Below, one piece after another: positions 5,243 through 8,878 of a stretch of 8,878 bases of DNA. A program made the translations under genes and the position numbers. The stretch comes from Eubacterium sp. Lineage in GTDB: Bacteria; Bacillota; Clostridia; Lachnospirales; Lachnospiraceae. The notes beneath the pieces were generated by a model that saw only the letters and a list, made by a program, of their open reading frames with translations, did not search any database and had not been told where the DNA came from. The stretch lies in assembly GCA_003486385.1 (NCBI GenBank), contig DNFT01000075.1:1-8878 (forward strand), in the 5' to 3' direction. Numbering within the stretch: position 1 is the stretch's first letter; each line of letters starts with the position of its first letter.

Positions 5243-6207
5243 TATCTCTGTGCGGAATTAAACTGAAGTTCAACAAGTGCGCCGATATTATTGATGATAT
5301 CCCTAGGGTCATTCGCTGCCATGTCGAAGCCTGCTGCCCTGATATGACCGCCACCGCCGAATCTCTTGGCAATCTTGCTTACATCCACTATGTTCTTTGA
5401 ACGCATGCTCACCTTATATTCATTCTTCTCTGTCTCATACAGGAATATTGCCACCTCAACCGTATCATTAAGCCGAAGCTGCTCCACAACGCCTCCGAGA
5501 TCCTTGCTTGTAACACCGTAAAACTCCATATCCCGCTTTGTCAGTACAGTAAAAATACATCTTCCGTCACAGAACTGTACGCTCTCAAGAAGTGCCTTGC
5601 CAAGAACCTGGCTCTGTCTGTAGGTTCTCATGTAAAAAGTATTATCTATAATATTAGTAAAATCTATACCTTTTTCCATAAGTTTCCCTGCAATCTGCAT
5701 CGTGCGCGCTGTCACACCCTGATACTTGAATACACCCGTATCATGGATAATTCCAAGATAAAGGCACTCCGCTGTGCTCTTAGAAATCTTATCCGGGTTC
5801 ATCGCCTCATATATAAGCTCACTGCATGATGAAAGCTTAGGAGAAATCATATTCATATCTCCTATCTCCTGTCCACTTATATGGTGGTCGAATACAACTG
5901 TTTTCCCGGCTTTCTCAAAGCATTCCCTGAAATCCTCAAACCTGTCAAATGCTGCACAGTCGCATACGATAAATAAATCGTATAGCTTATTCCCATCAGC
6001 TTTTTCTTTTATCTTGTCACTGTTTCTTAAAAATAAAAATTTATCATTAATCGGCTGCAGACAGATATCAACATCCACCTGCGGCATATTATCACATATA
6101 TAGTTGTACACACCCAGCGTACTGCCGACGCAGTCACCATCAGGTCTTATATGGCCTGTGATTCCTACAGTCTTTACCCCCTGCAGTATCTCATCAAGAT
6201 ATATCAT
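5242..6207 (-). CDS. nrnA: DHH/DHHA1 phosphoesterase, bifunctional oligoribonuclease / pAp phosphatase
   Basis: 321 residues, the usual NrnA length. It degrades nanoRNAs of a few nucleotides to mononucleotides and in related enzymes also dephosphorylates pAp; it needs divalent metal. Motifs: HIRPDGDCVGS (residues 19-29, metal ligands His19, Asp23, Asp25), VCDCA (81-85, Asp83), DHH (107-109), LGIIHDTGVFKY and the DHHA1 substrate-binding GGGGHIRAAG (284-293). The ATG at 6205-6207 overlaps the rbfA TGA as ATGA, and AAGGAGA lies 7 bases upstream inside rbfA, so translation is coupled. The position between rbfA and truB is the normal one in Firmicutes. Relatives include c-di-AMP/pApA-cleaving DhhP enzymes; context and length favour NrnA, but substrate preference cannot be read from sequence alone. 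Confidence 0.9.
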   Translation of the reverse strand: MIYLDEILQGVKTVGITGHIRPDGDCVGSTLGVYNYICDNMPQVDVDICLQPINDKFLFLRNSDKIKEKADGNKLYDLFIVCDCAAFDRFEDFRECFEKAGKTVVFDHHISGQEIGDMNMISPKLSSCSELIYEAMNPDKISKSTAECLYLGIIHDTGVFKYQGVTARTMQIAGKLMEKGIDFTNIIDNTFYMRTYRQSQVLGKALLESVQFCDGRCIFTVLTKRDMEFYGVTSKDLGGVVEQLRLNDTVEVAIFLYETEKNEYKVSMRSKNIVDVSKIAKRFGGGGHIRAAGFDMAANDPRDIINNIGALVELQFNSAQR

Positions 6208-6566
6208 TCGTGATTCTCCTTGTTAACCTCGTCAATAATTTTAGACATTCTCACACCATACTCTATAGACTGGTCAAGTATAAAATGTATCTGTGGCGTA
6301 TTTCTAAGGTTCACCGTCTTTGCAAGCCGGCTTCTTATAAATCCCTCCGCACTCTTAAGCCCCGCAATTGTAGCTGCCTGGGCAGCCTCATCACCGTAAA
6401 CACTTATATATGCCTTGCATTCCTTAAGATCCGGTGTGACATCCACTGCAACAACCGATGTCAATGGACTGATATTAGGGTTCTTGACCTCATTGCGGAT
6501 AATATTGCTGAGTTCCTTCTGAACCTCCCCATTGATTCGGGAATTCTTAATACTATTTTTACGCAT
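6204..6566 (-). CDS. rbfA: 30S ribosome-binding factor A
   Basis: 120 residues, the normal length. RbfA binds the immature 30S subunit and helps finish 16S rRNA 5'-end maturation, also aiding cold adaptation. A short basic N-terminus (MRKNSIKNSRINGEVQKEL) leads into a KH-like fold with SPLTSVVAVDVTPDLKECK and the conserved ending NLRNTPQIHFILDQSIEYG. Start: ATG at 6564-6566 with GGAG 5 bases upstream. It follows infB after 156 bases and overlaps nrnA by 4 bases. Confidence 0.95.
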   Translation of the reverse strand: MRKNSIKNSRINGEVQKELSNIIRNEVKNPNISPLTSVVAVDVTPDLKECKAYISVYGDEAAQAATIAGLKSAEGFIRSRLAKTVNLRNTPQIHFILDQSIEYGVRMSKIIDEVNKENHE

Positions 6567-6617
6567 ATTTACTCCATTTCCGAGCGAATAAAAATTAAAC
6601 TCTTATTTTAACACTAC

Positions 6618-6642
6618 AAGCCGGGGACATCAGCCCCGGCTT
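6618..6642. terminator. GC-rich hairpin in the infB-rbfA gap
   Basis: AAGCCGGGG (6618-6626) and CCCCGGCTT (6634-6642) form nine pairs with a 7-base loop. In the direction of the operon (minus strand) the stem is followed by GTAGTGTTAAAAT, a poor T-run. In the plus direction it is followed by ATTTTATTATT, closer to a terminator. It may be an attenuator or an RNA processing or stability element within the operon, or a terminator for plus-strand transcription into infB. Confidence 0.5.
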
Positions 6643-6671
6643 ATTTTATTATTGCTCTGCAGATTGAAGGC

Positions 6672-6722
6672 ACCCTGTACATCCTGAATATACAGCGTCA
6701 GGGTTATGCCCTCAGGCTTATG
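6672..6722 (-). repeat. Short repeats and alternative hairpins just after the infB stop
   Basis: TCAGGCTTATG (6712-6722) and TCAGGGTTATG (6698-6708) are an imperfect direct repeat with a 14-base period. ACCCTG (6672-6677) can pair with CAGGGT (6699-6704), and alternatively CTGTA (6675-6679) with TACAG (6691-6695). No coding potential is evident. A mutually exclusive folding pair is possible but unproven. Confidence 0.35.
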
Positions 6723-8878
6723 TTACCTTGGCACCTCTACCATAATGTATGCCTCAATCTGGTCAAGCTCCTTGATGTCATTGAACTTTTCAAGAACAAT
6801 ACCACACTCGTAGCCCGCCTTGACCTCCTTAGCATCATCCTTAAATCTCTTAAGTGAAGCAAGAGGTCCTTCGTATATAAGCTCCCCTTCTCTTGTAACA
6901 CGAACCTTGGAAGCCTTCGTAATCATACCATCTAACACATACGAGCCTGCAATCGTACCTACACCTGATGCCTTATAGGTCTGGCGTACCTCAGCATGAC
7001 CGATAACCTTCTCCTCGTATATAGGATCAAGCATACCCTTCATCGCTGCCTCGACATCCTCAATCGCCTGATAGATTACTCTGTAGAGTCTTACATCAAC
7101 CTTCTCGCGGTCTGCAATCTCTCTTGCCATATTATCAGGACGTACGTTGAAGCCGATAATAATCGCATTAGAAGCGGAAGCAAGAATGACATCGGACTCG
7201 TTGATGGCACCAACACCTGCATGCACAATCTTTATCACAACCTCCTCGTTGGAAAGCTTCAGCATGCTCTGCTTAACTGCCTCCACAGAGCCCTGCACGT
7301 CAGCCTTGATGATAAGACCGAGCTCCTTAACATTACCTGCCTTGATCTGTGAGAACAGGTCATCAAGTGAAAGCTTGCTCTTGGTATCGTCAAGAAGCTT
7401 AACTCTTCCCTCACGGATGAAGGTATCAGAGAATGCTCTCGCCTCCTTCTCAGTTGCAGGAGATACGAATATCTCACCGGCACCAGGAACATCATTAAGT
7501 CCCAATATCTCTACAGGTGTTGCCGGACCTGCTTCCTTAATCTTGCGTCCCTTATCATCTATCATTGCTCTTATCTTACCAAAGCATGGACCAGCTGCCA
7601 CAGCGTCTCCGACATGAAGTGTACCCTTCTGTACAAGAAGTGTAGCGACAGGACCTCTGCCCTTATCAAGCTGTGCCTCAATGACAAGACCTCTTGCACG
7701 ACGGTTAGGATTAGCCTTTAACTCTCTCATCTCTGCTGTGAGCAGAACCATCTCAAGAAGATTATCGATACCTTCCTTAGTATGTGCAGAAACAGGTGCA
7801 AATATTGTATCTCCGCCCCAGTCCTCTGCTACAAGTCCGTACTCAACAAGCTCCTGCTTAACCTTCTCAATATTTGCATTAGGCTTATCTATCTTATTAA
7901 CCGCAACAATTATATCAATGCCTGCTGCCTTGGCATGGTTGATAGCCTCTATAGTCTGTGGCATTACACCATCATCAGCCGCAACGACAAGAATCGCTAT
8001 ATCTGTTGCCTGTGCTCCACGCATTCTCATTGCCGTGAATGCCTCATGTCCCGGTGTATCAAGGAAGGTAATCTTCTGGCCATTTATCTCAACTGTGTAT
8101 GCACCGATGTGCTGTGTGATACCACCGGCCTCTCTCGATGTGACACTGGTTGAACGTATTGCATCAAGCAGAGAGGTTTTACCATGGTCAACGTGTCCCA
8201 TTACACATACAACAGGTGGTCTTGGAACAAGTGTAGCCGGATCTTCCTCTTCCTCCTTAAGAAGCTCAGCAATGACATCTACCTTCACCTCATGCTCACA
8301 GATACAGTTAAACTCAAGTGCAATCTCCTCAGCAGTATCAAAATCAATTTCCTGGTTAACTGTTACAATAGTTCCCTTAAGGAAAAGAGTCTTAACTACT
8401 GCTGCAGGCTGAAGCTTCATCTTCTCGGCAAGCTCCTTGATTGTAAGCACATCCGGAAGTACAAGTGTCTTGATTGTATCCTCTTCCTCCTGTGGCTTCT
8501 GTGTTACCGGCTTATTATTCTTAACAGTCTTTTCAAGTCCCTTGGTGTTCTCTTTTTTGTCCTCGCGGTCATACTTATTGCGGTCATTTAAGCGGTTCTC
8601 ACGCTCACGGCTTCTCTGCTCCTTAGCCTCACGGACCTCTCTTGCGTCGCCCATTCCGCCCTTAGCATCTGCATCCTTTGCGAAATTATCCCTGTTACCA
8701 CCTCTGAAGTTACCGTTTCCGCCCGGTCTTCTGTTATCGCCTCTGTCATTTCTTCCGCCGTCTTTATTAAAGCCGCCATCCTTGTTAAAGCCATCTCTGT
8801 TTCCGGAAGGACGGTTTCCATCACGCCTGAAGCCGTTGTCCCTGTTTCCATCAGGACGGTTTCCGTCACGTCTGAAGC
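6723..8878 (-). CDS. infB: Translation initiation factor IF-2, 5' end beyond the window
   Basis: The stop is at 6723-6725 and the frame stays open to the right edge, so 718 codons (the last partial) are visible and the start is outside. IF2 is the GTPase that places initiator tRNA on the 30S subunit and promotes 50S joining. Counting from the internal Met at 8652-8654: IF2_N-like segment at about 60-115; G1 GHVDHGKT (153-160); G2 GGITQHIG (177-184); G3 DTPGHEAF (199-206); G4 NKID (253-256); G5 SAHT (289-292, where SAK is usual). Domain II, linker and C-terminal fMet-tRNA-binding domain follow to the closing MVEVPR. Upstream of that Met the frame continues through a disordered Gly/Arg/Asn/Asp-rich region, so that Met is not the start. 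In Firmicutes infB lies in the nusA-infB operon, consistent with rbfA following. Confidence 0.96.
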   Translation of the reverse strand, partial: FRRDGNRPDGNRDNGFRRDGNRPSGNRDGFNKDGGFNKDGGRNDRGDNRRPGGNGNFRGGNRDNFAKDADAKGGMGDAREVREAKEQRSRERENRLNDRNKYDREDKKENTKGLEKTVKNNKPVTQKPQEEEDTIKTLVLPDVLTIKELAEKMKLQPAAVVKTLFLKGTIVTVNQEIDFDTAEEIALEFNCICEHEVKVDVIAELLKEEEEDPATLVPRPPVVCVMGHVDHGKTSLLDAIRSTSVTSREAGGITQHIGAYTVEINGQKITFLDTPGHEAFTAMRMRGAQATDIAILVVAADDGVMPQTIEAINHAKAAGIDIIVAVNKIDKPNANIEKVKQELVEYGLVAEDWGGDTIFAPVSAHTKEGIDNLLEMVLLTAEMRELKANPNRRARGLVIEAQLDKGRGPVATLLVQKGTLHVGDAVAAGPCFGKIRAMIDDKGRKIKEAGPATPVEILGLNDVPGAGEIFVSPATEKEARAFSDTFIREGRVKLLDDTKSKLSLDDLFSQIKAGNVKELGLIIKADVQGSVEAVKQSMLKLSNEEVVIKIVHAGVGAINESDVILASASNAIIIGFNVRPDNMAREIADREKVDVRLYRVIYQAIEDVEAAMKGMLDPIYEEKVIGHAEVRQTYKASGVGTIAGSYVLDGMITKASKVRVTREGELIYEGPLASLKRFKDDAKEVKAGYECGIVLEKFNDIKELDQIEAYIMVEVPR
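8754..8876 (-). repeat. In-frame tandem repeats in the IF2 N-terminal region
   Basis: Read on the minus strand, FRRDGNRPDGNRDNG (8832-8876) is followed by FRRDGNRPSGNRDG (8790-8831), then two copies of FNKDGG (8754-8789). Synonymous differences between copies indicate older duplication under protein-level constraint. The segment continues into GGNGNFRGGNRDN. It is low-complexity, charged and probably disordered, resembling RGG-type RNA-binding tails. More copies may lie beyond the edge. Confidence 0.8.

Noticed and set aside
5229..5372. 48-codon N-terminal extension of truB from an ATG at 5372
   Set aside because: It overlaps nrnA by 131 bases and is unlike TruB; the TTG at 5228 has a well-placed GGAGG and gives the family's usual N-terminus.
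7681..8412. Long plus-strand frame opposite infB
   Set aside because: It mirrors the strongly conserved IF2 GTPase coding sequence; no independent ribosome site or protein-like motif.
8588..8869. Minus-strand Thr/Glu-rich frame of 93 codons over the start region of infB
   Set aside because: It is an off-frame reading of the repetitive IF2 N-terminal region, which itself stays open to the window edge.
1..8878. CRISPR arrays, tRNA or rRNA genes, known riboswitches
   Set aside because: I found no regularly spaced repeats, cloverleaf-like sequences or recognisable riboswitch cores on either strand by eye.

Overview
The window looks like a chromosomal segment from a low-to-mid GC Clostridia, most likely Lachnospiraceae. 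This is inferred from three things: the gene order infB-rbfA-nrnA-truB-ribF, the Gly/Arg/Asn/Asp-rich N-terminal extension of IF2, and strong AGGAGG-type ribosome binding sites. Every gene I can support is on the minus strand, so the window reads from high to low coordinates.

Right part (about 3366-8878): a conserved translation and RNA-maturation operon. It holds infB (IF2, start beyond the right edge), rbfA (30S maturation), a DHH/DHHA1 phosphoesterase of the NrnA type (nanoRNA and pAp hydrolysis), truB (tRNA pseudouridine-55 synthase) and ribF (riboflavin kinase/FAD synthetase). rbfA and nrnA overlap by 4 bases, and nrnA-truB and truB-ribF are 13 and 24 bases apart. The exception is the 156-base infB-rbfA gap, which carries a strong GC hairpin and small repeats. 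truB is best started at a TTG codon whose Shine-Dalgarno sequence touches the nrnA stop codon.

Middle (2174-3229): after a 136-base gap with two small hairpins lies a stand-alone SIR2-domain protein. It keeps the GAG-T-S nucleotide loop, an Asn and a His in the expected active-site positions, and the GVSL-TDAN segment. Such domains are often NAD+-consuming effectors in phage-defence systems, but no partner gene is visible here. Its base composition resembles the core operon.

Left part (1-2173): accessory DNA that is much more AT-rich in its coding part. The non-coding stretch 1617-2173 holds an inverted repeat (1651-1666 with 1980-1995) resembling the ends of a small non-autonomous element, a perfect 16-base palindrome and an 18-pair long-armed palindrome. 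Below it is a secreted protein with a signal peptide, diverged YD/RHS repeats, an RHS-core-like segment and a C-terminal SleB-like cell-wall-hydrolase domain. Overlapping its 3' end by 65 bases is a partial lipoprotein gene that starts at TTG behind a perfect AAGGAGGT; it runs off the left edge. These two genes form the most unusual unit in the window: a secreted peptidoglycan hydrolase on an RHS-like scaffold, translationally linked to a surface lipoprotein that could be its immunity protein or a second RHS-like protein.
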